Source of the DNA: Rostrohypoxylon terebratum
Lineage: Eukaryota > Ascomycota > Sordariomycetes > Xylariales > Hypoxylaceae
DNA: 64,000 bases
Assembly (NCBI GenBank): GCA_022497145.1
Contig: MU385899.1
Location: forward strand, 124,001-188,000
Direction of reading: 5' to 3'
The notes beneath the pieces are model-generated. The model did no database searches and was not told where the DNA came from. It saw only the letters and a list, made by a program, of their open reading frames with translations. This document shows, one piece after another, positions 47,309 through 60,571 of this stretch (positions are counted from its first letter, which is position 1; the number at the start of each line of letters is the position of its first letter). The translations under genes and the position numbers were made by a program.

Positions 47309-50300
47309 GGATCACATAAATTGGGAAAGGTTGGGATATGCATTTTTCTTCTTCAGAAAGACAAGGGAAGGAATCCCGACGATATGGATTTGGGTAAAGG
47401 GTGAAACCTGATAGTTTACTTATCTTCAACTTAAACCTAGGATTAGTACATAGCAAACACTGTGTCGGGTTACTTGACATCTCCGAGGAGATACCCGGGA
47501 CCGACAATCTATGTACTAGCTAAGTCGGTTGGTACCGACTCAATCAGCGCTCACACCTCTACCCAGCGAGTTGGTTCCGTATCTTCCGAAATGCCGTGGG
47601 TAGGGCAGATATGTATGTAAGTCAAGTATGCGTGGTGGCTACGCGCGAAAGGATTCTGTGATTTATTTTTTTTTTTCGCGCGCCCAAGCTGACGGCTCCC
47701 CAGCACATAGCAGCTAAGCATGAAGCTGAAAAGCAAGGGACCGGTATGTCAGATCCGAAGCCGGCATGTAAGGGCGGCAGTTTTTTTTCCCTTTTTTTTC
47801 GCACATAACAAGGGAATTGGCAAGGAAGCTGCCGCACTGCACGCGTGTGCGTGCGCACGCGAAGGAGAAGGTAAAAGTAGCTGCAAGATCGATATTGGAT
47901 GGCCGATCCGAATCGTGGAGGCGTTTCATGATCGGACGCACACATGACCTCAGCCCTAATGCGCGACTGCTTCGCGCTTCTGCGCACGCGTACCTCATGC
48001 ATCATACAGACAGCGGGCACATCCGCAACGGCTTCGATACTCGAGGTTTAACGGCGCGGGAAACCGGGCAGAAAGGGGAGAGAAAAGGGAGGTCAGCTAA
48101 CCAACGGGTTGCCGTTTGAGGAAGAGGTGCCAGTATGATATACTCGAATCACGGCAACCAGGAGCGAAGTAGGAGTGAGCCCTTTTACCTGTTCTGACCT
48201 ATTCGACGGCTTGGTAAGCGAAAACCTGCAAAATAACTGGTGTTGGGGGAGCGGTCACATTCTGCTTTTCCAAGGATGAAAAGGTAGGTATGCATCGGTG
48301 AGATAAGCTTGTAAGACTTGAGATGACAGGATGGGCGAGCGTGTTGGCGACGGGCATATCGTGGGGTAAAGTGGGATTGCTCAGATCGAGGAAGAGAATT
48401 GGGTACCATTGAATAATAGAATTAAATGATCCTACCACATAACCATATTACTTGCCCTATATTAATAACGAATATAGCGTCCAATGAAGGCATCTCGAGC
48501 GGAAAGAAACGGGTTACAATTCCTCTCGTATGATAGATGCATACATACACGATGTTGCTGGCGGTCATAGCAAACGATCGGCAGAAATGACCGGCAATGG
48601 AAATTACTGTTCGTGTTCTTATCACTTGGACGAGCGAACGAGAGTTTGAGGGTATCGCGGTGTGAAGTACCTGGTTATTGGGAATGATATGTCATAATTC
48701 GAGGTCGTAGAGAGCGCGAGTCAACGGACGAGCTTGCACTGCAATATTTTGCCAGAATAACTAGATACGGAAGTTAAGACGTGAGAGTGGAACGTTGGTT
48801 CACTCTAGCCGCGTTTACTCTTCCAGAGGGAACATATATCTGCGTGTTCTATAACGCGTTGTAGGCAAGTAGATGATGAATTGTAACGTTGGAATGGAGA
48901 GCCAAGACTTTTGACAGATTTCGGTACCAAGTTGGACGGCATAGAATGCGACTTTTCAGTAGGAAAACACTGGGTGATTTTTCGACCGGTGAGATCCATC
49001 AACCATGGGCTTTCATTTCATCCAGCGATGAAGGTTGACTGTAATGTTAGGTAGGTACCTACTACATATGCGCGGGTAACCGCAAGTAACAGAACGATGA
49101 GAATGCCGTATCTGGAAACATCGTTAGAGTTACTGATCAATGTTACGATGGACTGTGAATGGTTATGATGAACAATGTTAGGAGAGTTGCAGTCTTGGCA
49201 GAGTCGGAGATTCGCACGAGGCTGGGCTGACTGAGCGCGTCATCCCGTTGCGCCTTGTGGTTCGTGGTTGGAGGCTTATCTACCTAGTAGTATTTGTCTT
49301 ATATGTAATTGTCTCATCTCAGCGTGGCAGGTGAAGAGTGCACAAAGCATGTCTGAGACAGTGCGTTTCTCTCGTGTGGGAGGCCGGCATCTCCCCAGTG
49401 ACTATCACTATGGAATCATCTCGTACTTCTGCTTCGTCAGCTTGCAGAATCGAAAGATCTGCCATGTTGCCGTCATCCGCATACGCCCTTGCATGCTAAT
49501 TACCTCGGAGAAAACGAGGGATCATGCGTTAGGGCTAGATCTTCTAGATTTGAAAATTCTAACAGTGTGATGAGATTTTCTCGTAGATCATGTCAGTTTC
49601 AGGATAAGTTACGCAAATACTAGGCTACACGATGGTGAGTTCGTTTTCGTTGGACACTCATGATCAGATTGCGCGAAGCTTCATCATTACTAGGTAATGC
49701 CTTAATACGCCGTCGTCCCAACGTCTTGGACTCGGAGGGGCTCGAACAAAACAGACCCATGGCAATAGCCCAGACTACGGACTTCACGCCGCCGGAGGTG
49801 GCCAATCAACGATGGAACGCAAGCCCATCCTTAAGGTAGCAGATTTCTCACCTTTGGTGGATTTGGGAAAAAGGCGGGGATCCTTGACGCACATGGACTA
49901 CGGTGAAGCTCTTGACTTGGTATCGCCAGCAATCACGTGATGGAAACATGGAGGTGAATTGTGCCATACCTTGGCTGCTTGGGTCGAAGAGTGGTAGGGG
50001 ATAAGTTTTTTTTTAATGGACCCTGTCAGTTAATAACCGCAACGATCCTACTATAGCCCCCATTATAGCCCGTGGTGGACCGCTACCTCGGTAGCGTCGC
50101 AGATCAGTTGCCAAGTTGATATTTATTGATGCCCAATTGCATAGAGATATCAATACACTAGGAGAATCTTATGTACGTCGTATACAATTGCTCGGTTCGT
50201 AATAGTGGCTCTCTTCGACCTGAATGTGTTTAATGAGTTTGTTTTGACTACATAATCCGCAGTTACGTGCCTTGCAGTAGCTCTATCCTGCCTTGATATA

Positions 50301-53300
50301 GGTAGTATGTCTTGACAATAGAAAGAAACCCTTGACACATAACACACCAAGATAAAAATGGAGAACCCTTTTGACAGGTGAGTGTACGTAACATTCTAGC
50401 AAGGATTCCAGAGGTCTAGACGTGATCGACACAAAATCATGTGCCGTACGGTAATCAAAGCCATTTCAAGGGACCTTTTCTGTCTCGGGCTTACATCCCA
50501 TCCAGGCATGGTTCCTACTAGGTCAAGTTAAGGTAAACGATGTCATCGTGACGAGTGCGCCTACATAGTATGTGGGATATGTATGTAATAGTAGTATGTA
50601 GTATGTGGGAAGACGTGTATAGTACTTGTGTACTTGCTCACAAGAAATATCTAAGACATTGTAGGCTTATTGATCCACCGAGCTATACTGAATCATCGGT
50701 ACAACTTTTCCCGATTTGTGCTAAGGTCGCTACTATTTTGCCTAGCAAGCTTAGTGTTTCTGTCTAACGTATGTACAGGTACAACAGCGAAATTCTCACC
50801 ATGAATGCCTTATCTCGAAGCGTGCCGGGATAGACTTACTCACCTTGCATGCACAAGCAGAGTCGCGATGGTTTGAAATTCGCGAGCATATATCAGCCTT
50901 GCCCTCAAGGCTCAAAACTGGTTCAGGGTCCAGTAGCCTCGCAACTCCCTGTCGTTTCCTTTCGTCCGAAATACCGAAAGCCCTAGTCGCAAAGCTACAC
51001 GATGTCTTCAAACCAAGAAAAGTTTGCTTGTAGAACCCTAAACATACCTATATCTGGGCTCGTATGAAGGCGGTATTACATTACGCAAATAGATGCCCAA
51101 TATTGAAACTCTTTTCTCTACTAAGTTAAATACCATCCTTCGAGGACGACCTTTGTGGGGACAGGTCATGTCAGCCCCCACAGCTCTAGTTCACTTTGAT
51201 ACAAGAAGTCCTTGGGATCCCGACTAGAAGCTTGAAGAAGGCGGCTAGAATCATATGTTTTCGAAAAGCTAAAGAGAATCGAGCGAAATAGGGCTAGTGA
51301 AGTTCGATAATATCGACACCGTTGTTTCGGCTCTCTACGATGTGTTGAAAATTCCTTGATTTGGGGGACCAGTTGGGAGACCCCTTGGACGGAGATTTGG
51401 CTCTGCGAGATTGCATCTCTAATAATGACCTGACTTTATGCGAATCTCTGACCGTCATGGGATGTATCGCGCTCTTGCAGAATCAAATGCAAGATTCGCA
51501 GTTAATATGCTACATCACTTCTAGGGAATTTTTTTTCCATTGGTTTTCTATCGGAAGGATTCATCTTCACATTTACCTAATTGGCGTCGTCGAATTGCCG
51601 ATGCACCTCTATGCACTGCACCGTAATTGGGTTGTACGCACCCGTAAACTGAACTCATAGCCACAGAACCCCATGGGGTTGCGCACGAGGAGCTATTGGC
51701 TGAGTAGTGTAAGAGAAAATCAGTTTTCGCTATTACGTAAGTACGCAATAGTCTTTCGAGCCGCAACGATTTTCAATCCGTAGACAGATTTGCGGTTACT
51801 TCCATCCATACCATCCCACCTGGCTACCTAGGTCCTAAACTCCTAGGTAGCGATCAGGTACCTGATGTATACGTACTAGCGTCCATGGACGTCCGAAGAT
51901 CTGCAAGGCTAGCTTTTAGTATAGTTCTCGATGCCCGCTTGAAAAGTTTCAATGTCTCGTCTGAAAATACTCCTTCTCCGTGATAATGCGTCTAAGCCAC
52001 TGGAGGGATCGAAGCGAATTGGGCCACGTTCTTCCTCTACGAATATACCATGTACTAGCACTGGCTTGTGGCGCCTCCTCGTGCCTTCTAACGAGATCAT
52101 CGAGATGGTTCGTCCACAAAACCAGGTTGTATGCGGCGGCGCAGCTCGAAGTTTGAAACCGCTGGGAAGCTTGATCTTCCCATGTCCGTGACTCTGGGAC
52201 GCTATCGTAAACCTCATTGGACGCCACATTGCATAGGAGAGCTGAATGTTGAATGTTAAATGTCCGTCCGCTCGCTTACTGCGGACTCACTGCCATACTG
52301 GGTAACGTGCAAGGTCGCTCAGCAAAATCGCATCCCTAAGGATTTTCGGATTTTCAGATTTGCGAAATTCTAGATGCCAGGAGGGAAATAAATCAGGGAA
52401 CATCATAGCTCTCGTTTAACCCTTAATTCGCGCAGATATTAGTCTTGCTCGGTTGGCGCAATCAATAGGTTCGTGCATAGCAAAACATTTCCCATGTCTT
52501 AGGACTGAAGATTAAGCTTGATTATATTTAGAAGGATTTGCGTACATAGTAGGTATTAAAAAGTGTCACAGGGTTCCATATTCAAGGCCTGATCGGTCAG
52601 CTCGATGTGCGGGTTCAAGACTCCGTAATACGTCAGAGCTGCTTAACCGAGAAGAACTATTCTATATTACTCCATAATAGCAGAACTCAACTAGTAGTTG
52701 GCGATAGAGGCATTCGCAAGGATCAGCTTATCGAGAGTCTACATATTACTACGAACACTTTGTTGTTTTCCAAGAAGTATGGAATCTAATAAAGCGTATA
52801 AAATAATATTGCTTACGACAGGAGGCTGATAATTATGTGGCCTGACCAACGGCGCACGTGGCTTTATAAAAAAAATTTGGATGAACCCGCAATTGTTCCC
52901 ACGTTGCCATGCTTAGCTGTGACTTATATACCCGCGCTCAGAAAGATTCTAGAGCTACGTAGCTACCTAGGACCTAGGTATCTATGTATATTGTATTGTA
53001 CCATACGTACGGAAGTATTTGTTGACAAGACGATACTCAGCAAATTACTACTTCACCTTTATACGGTAGTCATACATACTAACTCATGAGCACTTGCTAC
53101 TAACATAGTACTATGAAGTGACTCGTGAGTCAAACATGCGGATTAAAAATGAGGCACAGTCTCAATATTCTCGGTTCTCGGTTTACCGCTAGCCATATAC
53201 AGGGAGCTGCCGCGCGGCAGGGACCGGGAGCTACTGTCATGTCTGTAATGGCGGGAATATGGACTTGAGAACACCAACCATCCAGCCATCCATAAATCTT

Positions 53301-56300
53301 GAACAAAAACAGACCAGGGGTAAACGTAAATTGCGGGGCATAACGGCTACTGTTCCACAAGCACGGTACGGATACCATCGATATGCTAGACATCTTCCTT
53401 GCCTATAATAGTATAATGGGTATGTGAATAGGTACAGTAGGTAGGTACCTACTAACTTAGGGTCGACTTATTATCTGTTATTTTATAAGAGAGGTATCTT
53501 ATCGACTTGCTAGCATTTCAAATCATCCGACAGTGACGCCTAAAATCCCCTGATATTCTTTTTGTGATGCCTTGGTCCCGAGGGTCACAACATACAACAT
53601 ACTATATTATATGTACTGCGCCAACCTCGAAACGGCCAAGACCGAGTATAAATCGACCAGGTTCTTTGATCGAGATGCCAGGGTTTGAGTTAAGAGGCGA
53701 AAGGTGGCATGATAGCCTTGCTTCAATGATGAAACTAGAACGTCAAGAAGAGGCTACCTGCCATATTCTAGTCATGGGTTTCCGACATCTTGGGACTACC
53801 TATTGTTCACTTATGTAGTAACGCAAGGCTGATAACGGGCGATGTCACGTAACGAGTGTTACTGGTTCATGAATTCGTAGGAAACATCTAAGCCACTAGT
53901 CAGTAACCTAGCAGAGACAATATTGACCCAATATCAAACACGGCTTTATCGAAAGCCGTTCATCGTTCGTAACACTACGAAATTATCATCCTTGTCGTGC
54001 TCTTTCGTCTCGTGGATATTATGACCTAATATTTCGAATTTTTGCCAGTAGTGGAATACCGCAATGCCGTCACGAGGTACCTAATATACAACAGATCGAG
54101 CCAAAGTCGCGAACTGTTACACATGTAGTGGTTAATATGTACTGTCATGTCTCTTACCGAAGAATAAGAGATAATAATAATGACACGGAATAAATATAAA
54201 CGAATAGACGATGACCTAGAAGGCTGGCCATTGCCAATGGAAAACCTTTTTGCGGGTCCATGGGCCGAAACCTCCGATTTGCAACTTTTGGCTCGGTAAG
54301 CCTCTTTCTTCTTTGGGGTTGTTTCGCCCAGTTCGCCCAAGATGCGGATCGACATGTCACATCTCGAGGTTAACACAACCTACCGGTATGCAATGCAGTG
54401 CTCTAGAACTATGAAACTCAACGTTATTAGCACTCATGTATATCAGGAATATATTGGAAGCACATGTTTTATGTTCTGATGCGTCTTGATTCTAACTCGA
54501 GGATATAAATTTGTTCCCCTTGGCAGTAGAGTCTTAACTCCGACCAGCAATTGCTTAACCTGATACCTTGGCATATAGGATCCTTTATATGTAGTAATAC
54601 CCTGCGATCCACCGCATATATTCAAAATATTATGCCGCGATATTAAGTATCATAGTATTATTATCTGACCACGAACCGGTGTAGCACAAAGCCCTCATGG
54701 GCAAATCGTTCAGCGGACTTGCTAGAACGGGACAATCATGGAGATCGTTGATGCACGGCGGACCGATGACCACCATGTATGGCTTTTTTTTCTGCCATGT
54801 ATATGTACTTGCCCATAACCCTGAGGACATTTATTAACTGATGACGGAGATGGGGATTCCCAGATAAAGAAGGCCGCGTAAAGTTGCTAACACCCTTGCC
54901 GATTTCAATTCCTTAAAACCCCGATCACCACTCAAAAGAGAGCCATATATAAGAATATTAAACCAAAACCAAACCACACGCCAATGACACCATAAGATAT
55001 TCGTTACTGTGCATTTGCGGGTTGCAGTCAGGTAAGATAACCGGATTGTGTCTATGGACATATCTCTAAATGATTAAATCCATGCTCAAGTCGACGAATA
55101 CAGCTTTCTCAATGCTGTCCCAGCGTGTATGTACTCACGGCATGACCATGGATGCATGCATGTCACATCAATTCTACCCGCATGACGGCCGTGCTCCATG
55201 GCAATGATCTGTTTGTATTGTTATATATGCTCCTAACTAAGCAATTAGCCACCTGTCAGCCGTCCATCTAGCTCGCCACACTCGCTACACTACACCTTTT
55301 CTCACCCGACTCTTAGAAATGGATCAACTTGGGGTCTAAATTTTCATACATAGGACCTAAGACCTAAGACCTAGGTAGGTATGTATTGTACAGACTACAG
55401 AGTATGCGAGAAGTGCCCATGCGTACGACTGCGGCGTAGTATTAGAATCGTCACTTGTTACTAGGATTGGCTGGGGCGGGATAGAGTGGGAGGGGTGCTC
55501 GCTCCTATCAGTAACTTCAGCTTTGGTGACCGAATTTAACTACCTATCATCTCACTAAGCCCCCATCCTAATTGCGCCAAAAAAGTTCACAATGGTTTAG
55601 AGGTCCCATCCCTACTCCTCACTTATTCGGCAATTGTCGCCGCTGCCATAGAAATCGTAGAACAAAAATAGGTGCGTTTTGCGATGTTGGTGTCGTAGAC
55701 CGCAAATTCCGCGAGTGCATTAACGCAAGCTTGAGTAAGCGATTGCGTTAGACCCACGATCCATATGGATATGCTGATTCTAAAATTATGGCGGTGAACG
55801 CACGTACACAATAGGCGTCTACCTAGGGCCTAGGCACTATTAGAAGGTCGACCTTACTATGGAGTACGACTAGTATTGACCACGAGTCCACGACCACCTG
55901 AAGAGTATGATGTCAAGAGCTGCAACAATTTGACAGCTTACATAGTAGACGCTATCTAACATAGTAGAATACATCTATCTCTCACCCTAGTCTCCTACGT
56001 GTGACGTTAATGATCCTTTAAGAGCACCTACGTGCATACATTAGACCGAGATCGCCGGGTAGCTACAGGTAGTAGGCTCTAGGTCAAGTTCATTTAGGGA
56101 ACGGTTTTGCGTGATCTTGTACAATACCTACTAGGCAGGCTAGGCAGCTAGGTACGTATGAACTATCGCCCTCGGCCTCACCTCACTAAGCCACGCCCCG
56201 TGCCGAGAAACCCCAAGAAATCCAATCAAGGCGGCGTGTCGAACTGCTTTTCAACTCTGTAGTTGGTCCAAGATCCAACCCCTGTCAGTCGGTGCCGTTG

Positions 56301-56831
56301 GTATTTTTGACACCTATGTAGCAGGTAGCTTCTTGTCCTTTCTACTATGTACCAACAGCAAGGCAAGAGATTGACTGAGGGAACTTGAAATCCTGGATAG
56401 AGTTGAGGAAAATGCCTGCCTAGTTAGAAAGCTACTACTAGTAATGTACCCATCGTCCGTCGTTTTCTCTATTATACACTACACTAGAGCAAAGACGTGC
56501 CGCTCACACATTGCATACCCGCATCCCAAGCATTAGGTACCGTATGGCGTAGGTACCAGACCCAAGGAAACCAAGGATACGCATGTCTGTACTTGCAGGT
56601 ACTGATCAGCCGCTTTTCCAGGCCATTGGGCAACGCAATGGGTTTGGGGGTGCCCTGGTTTTGATTTGGAGACGGGGGAATTCTTGTTCGCATATTGGCA
56701 TGCGAAACTGTCAAAGGACAACTAGGCAAAGGAAGTTATAAAAATAAGAACTCTCAAAATAGTAAGGGTCTATTGAATATAGCCCCGGTTAGAACCGGCC
56801 GCGTATGATGAAACTACTAGTAGTAGCAGTA

Positions 56832-56862
56832 GTACCTAGGTCCTAGGTCCTTGGTCCTAGGT
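56832..56862. repeat. Tandem ACCTAGGTCCTAGG-type run
   Basis: Three to four overlapping copies of the CCTAGG palindrome with one CTTGG variant; the longest local cluster of the dispersed spacer motif. Confidence 0.8.
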
Positions 56863-57634
56863 TAGTAGCTAGTAGCTATGGAAGTGAGGAACTAAGGTTA
56901 GCCATTTTCGACGTCAACGTCTCCAGCGGAATGGAGGCTGCAAGTTGCAACAGTGCCGCGAGAAGATAAGCTCATTCCCGAGTTTTTCTAACCTTTATTT
57001 CCCGTCAAGGGTCGACGCGCCTTGTCTTTTTCTTACTGTTCCTTGTCCAGGGAGGGGTTTAGTAGGAAACATCCATGACACCATCTGCTAAATCAAACTA
57101 AAAAAACAAAAGCAAACTGACCTATGAAAAGCTATAGCTATTAGACGCGCATTGGTTTTATATCTCTAGATACTTATACCTATACCTAGGTAATATAATA
57201 AAACAGTTCTCTACAAACTTACACAGACACATATTAATACACAAGTACCTAGATAGAATAGGTATTAGGTAGTAATTAGGAGGTAAAATATATGAGACAT
57301 AGTTAATATAACATGTTTAATATATAAGATTCTCTGTCAAGAGCAAGTTCGTGACATGCTAGATGTAGGTGGTGTGTAGGTCAAGGTCCAATAATGTAAG
57401 ATTTGGGTACATACCTATTAGTTAAAATGGTTGTATGCTAGGTATATCCATGTATGTATTATCTCACATTTCATATAGTTGTTCTAGTAGGTACTGTGTA
57501 CCTACATACTAGTTATATTTATTACACTAGATAAACGCAAATATCAGTGATGCCTCTCTCTCTACACGCACGTACCACGCTTATTTTGATCAAGTGTCAC
57601 TACTCTGTACTCTGTACGACGTCGAAAGGACTGG

Positions 57635-57668
57635 TTTGGTTTAGTTTAGTTTAGTTTAGTTTAGTTTG
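57635..57668 (+). repeat. (TTTAG)n microsatellite
   Basis: Five consecutive TTTAG units flanked by TTTGG variants. Confidence 0.9.
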
Positions 57669-58445
57669 GCCTACGTGATGTTCTTGCTCTTTTCCGCGTC
57701 CGCATCCGCTTTGACGTATCCAATGTACCTAGGTCCTATCAAACTTGAAGGTTACCTACATACTAAGTAGGTACTAGGTATACATCAATCGGCAGAATCG
57801 TAACTTCCGCTAAATGCTGGAGGGACGGGTACCTCTTGAAGGCGGCGGCACGGAGACCGTTGTCGGTCGGTCCCATTTAGCATGCCCCACGGGCGCTTAA
57901 CTTATCTGGACCACGCTACGAAGTAAGGCAAGACAGCTGTTACTACTAGGTAGGTAGCTAATAGCTATAACCACTATTAATACTACTAGGTACAGATTCT
58001 ACAGATGGGAAGGGAGCAGACACAGCTGCCAGCGGGAGAAGTCAGACGCAACTCTAACCTTGAATGATTCTAGCAACTTCAAGGTTGAGTTGGACGTGAT
58101 GCAAAGTATGTACTACGCGCCGTTCGAAGATGATGTATTATGCAAGTTATCTCGAGTTATACCTACCTAGTACAGTTTACACTAGGTAGTACATCCAGCA
58201 CCGATAGATATTAAATAATTAGGTACATATTACACACACTAGTGACTACGTACTAGGTAAAACTGGAAGCAGTTTCCTCCAAATGTTCTAAGGTTCATAC
58301 TAGTAACACTTTCATAACCGTAGGTTGCACTTGTAGTAACACTTATCGTAACACAACGGGACTTACACCTGCGTGCTCCAGGTCTCGCTCTTGCGTTCTT
58401 GCTTCTTGCAGTGTACCTACTTACTAGGCAGGTAAGGTTTTACAG

Positions 58446-58474
58446 ATGTTGCAGGTGTTGCAGGTGTTGCAGGT
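58446..58474 (+). repeat. Tandem GTTGCAG repeat
   Basis: Three tandem copies of a nine-base TGTTGCAGG unit. Confidence 0.8.
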
Positions 58475-59303
58475 CCTGCTTCCGATCGTTTTCGCATATC
58501 ATTTCTCTCTTCTCTCTCTCTCCGTCGATCTCCTTTCACGCCGCACGCCGCAAACTGGTAGTCTATCCAACCCGTCACAGCTGACTCGCGGCTGTTATTG
58601 GAGTTCTTATTGGAGTCGGGAATAGTACTATTCCTATTCTGTATCAGATGGATCTTATCCCTTGTCCGGCTTCAACTCGTGGCTAATCAACCAAGTCGCT
58701 AAATTCCGAATTTTACTACTACTACGACACTTTGCAATGACTAGTCCTCCTTTTGTCTAGTCTGTAAATCGATCGCCATTCGTCAATTAGAACCGGTCTA
58801 GGAAAGGAAGACGAAAAAAAATTGCTACGAAGGAAAAAAAACCCTTTCTAATATCGAAATTGCTTACATAGTAGTAGGTACTTAGCGGGCTCCCAAAACA
58901 AGAAGTCATCGCAAGTTCGCTGTCGCTTTCATGAATTTCTGTTTCTTCACTCTCATCGTTCTCATCCAATCTTCTTCACCGCCCTCTACTATTTACTAGT
59001 AAGAGACTGACTAAACTAACTGACTTGTGACTAAATAGCTTCCAACTTCGGGTAGGTATGCGCAATTCACGTACGTTACGTACATAATAGTCCGCTGTCA
59101 TTCCCCAGCACCGTACACACAATATGTATGTATGGATCTGGATGTCATAATATCCTCGGTCCTAGGCCCTAAGGAACACTGTGGAGAAAGACCATCACCT
59201 CGAACGTCCAATCACTTTCGTCAGATTCGCTACCGTACCCAACGAACGGTCTGCTATTGTACGAATGGATGTACGTACCATCGCATACACCACAGGCTGG
59301 ACG

Positions 59304-59343
59304 CATACATACCTACATACATACATACATACATACATACATG
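59304..59343 (+). repeat. (CATA)n microsatellite
   Basis: About nine tandem CATA units, with one CCTA interruption near the start. Confidence 0.9.
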
Positions 59344-60571
59344 CCTGGTACCTACTCACACCCTGATACGCCCATACACAAGATATGTACATAACGCCTT
59401 GTGTATGTGCATGTATTGTACATTTTTACATGTTCTGGCTGCGGTCTACTATATTCGGCCATCCACTCCGCCAAGAGTGTGCAATTATTTCGTACCAGTA
59501 CTTTATCGATCGCCTGCTTCGTCCCTCGTCCGTCCCCATGTCCAACCCCAAGACCCTTGCCCCCCTCTACTATGTACAGGAACTAGGCTCTAGCTTCGAC
59601 CATCCTGGTGATATGTGTGTCCATCACCAAAGAGCAGGGGTTGAAAAAACTACGACCACGATGGTACTCCCGGTACGTACCATGGCGTAGGGGTACCGAA
59701 TACCACCAAATACCACACCAAAATACGCACCAAATACACCAGATACAGGTAGTACCCACATCCCATTTGATTTAACTTATGGCACCTGGGATGGGATGGT
59801 ACTAGGTGTACTAGGTACCCTCACCCAGCTTCCAGGGCTTCCAACCGTCCAGGGCAAATCGTCTCTTGGACGCCGAAATAACCTGAGCTTTCGTTGATGA
59901 CCCTCTTTACCCACTTTGTTACTTTGCTACTCTCGCTGGGTCTCGCGGTTTTCCCTGTTTGACATCCACCAAAAACCTCTTCCGTCTCCTGAAGCTTCGA
60001 CGACGTCGTTCCTTTTTTTTTTTCTTTTCGCCCTACTCTACCTAGTTCCCCCCGGGAAATCCTTGGATACATACCTAGATCCCCCTCGCCCGGCCGCGTC
60101 TGTACAGTTACAACAGACGTCAAGTAGTAGTAGCATAGTAGCTTCTGTCGTCTCTGCCCAACTGCTGATCTTCTGAATTTGGGCTCCTCCGGACCGCAGA
60201 GCTTCACCCAGGGACCCGGGACCGCCTCCACGCGCCTCGTTCGAGAACTGACGAGCTCTCACAGCCTGTCCCCTACACCATATACGGAGTACAAGACAAT
60301 TACACCGACCCTTCAATGTCATCATAGGCTTCACCAATAAGAGCTGCGACATCATCAGTGTCCCTTCCTCCACACCCTAACTGACCAGCGTGTAGTCTGA
60401 GCTTGTCTTGGCAAGGTCGACGAGCCGGTTGTTCCATTCCTGCTTCGGGGCCATTTTGGTCTCCTTCCTGATCGCCTTTCTCATGACCACCTTCCCCGTT
60501 GTTCTTTTTTTTGCCTTGCCCTGACCTGTGCTTGCTTCCGCCTATGACTCTAAGCATATAACACCCCAAGC

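Larger units (their letters stand above)
45251..60571. other. 15.3 kb stretch without a supported gene
   Basis: No frame on either strand joins into a recognisable protein. The longest frames (45554-45925, 47622-48020, 51909-52229, 59132-59593) lack family features, and several overlap on opposite strands. GC-richer patches lie at 45550-46620, 47650-48120 and 49200-49960; the rest is AT-rich with many CCTAGG-type motifs, TACATAGTA elements and microsatellites. The last 700 bases are pyrimidine-rich leader of the Zn2Cys6 gene. No transposase, reverse transcriptase, terminal repeats or tRNA was seen. Confidence 0.5.

Noticed and set aside
49620..49805. Sequence GTTCGAGCCCC on the minus strand resembling a tRNA B box
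   Set aside because: No matching A box or cloverleaf stems around it.
50755..51033. Frame of about 90 codons on plus strand with an intron-like GTATGTACAG upstream, and an opposing minus-strand frame with a GTGAGT donor
   Set aside because: Neither strand gives a recognisable product and no partner exons were found.
52600..52625. GGTTCAAGACTCC resembling a tRNA B box
   Set aside because: Spacing is one base off the consensus and no acceptor stem or A box was found.
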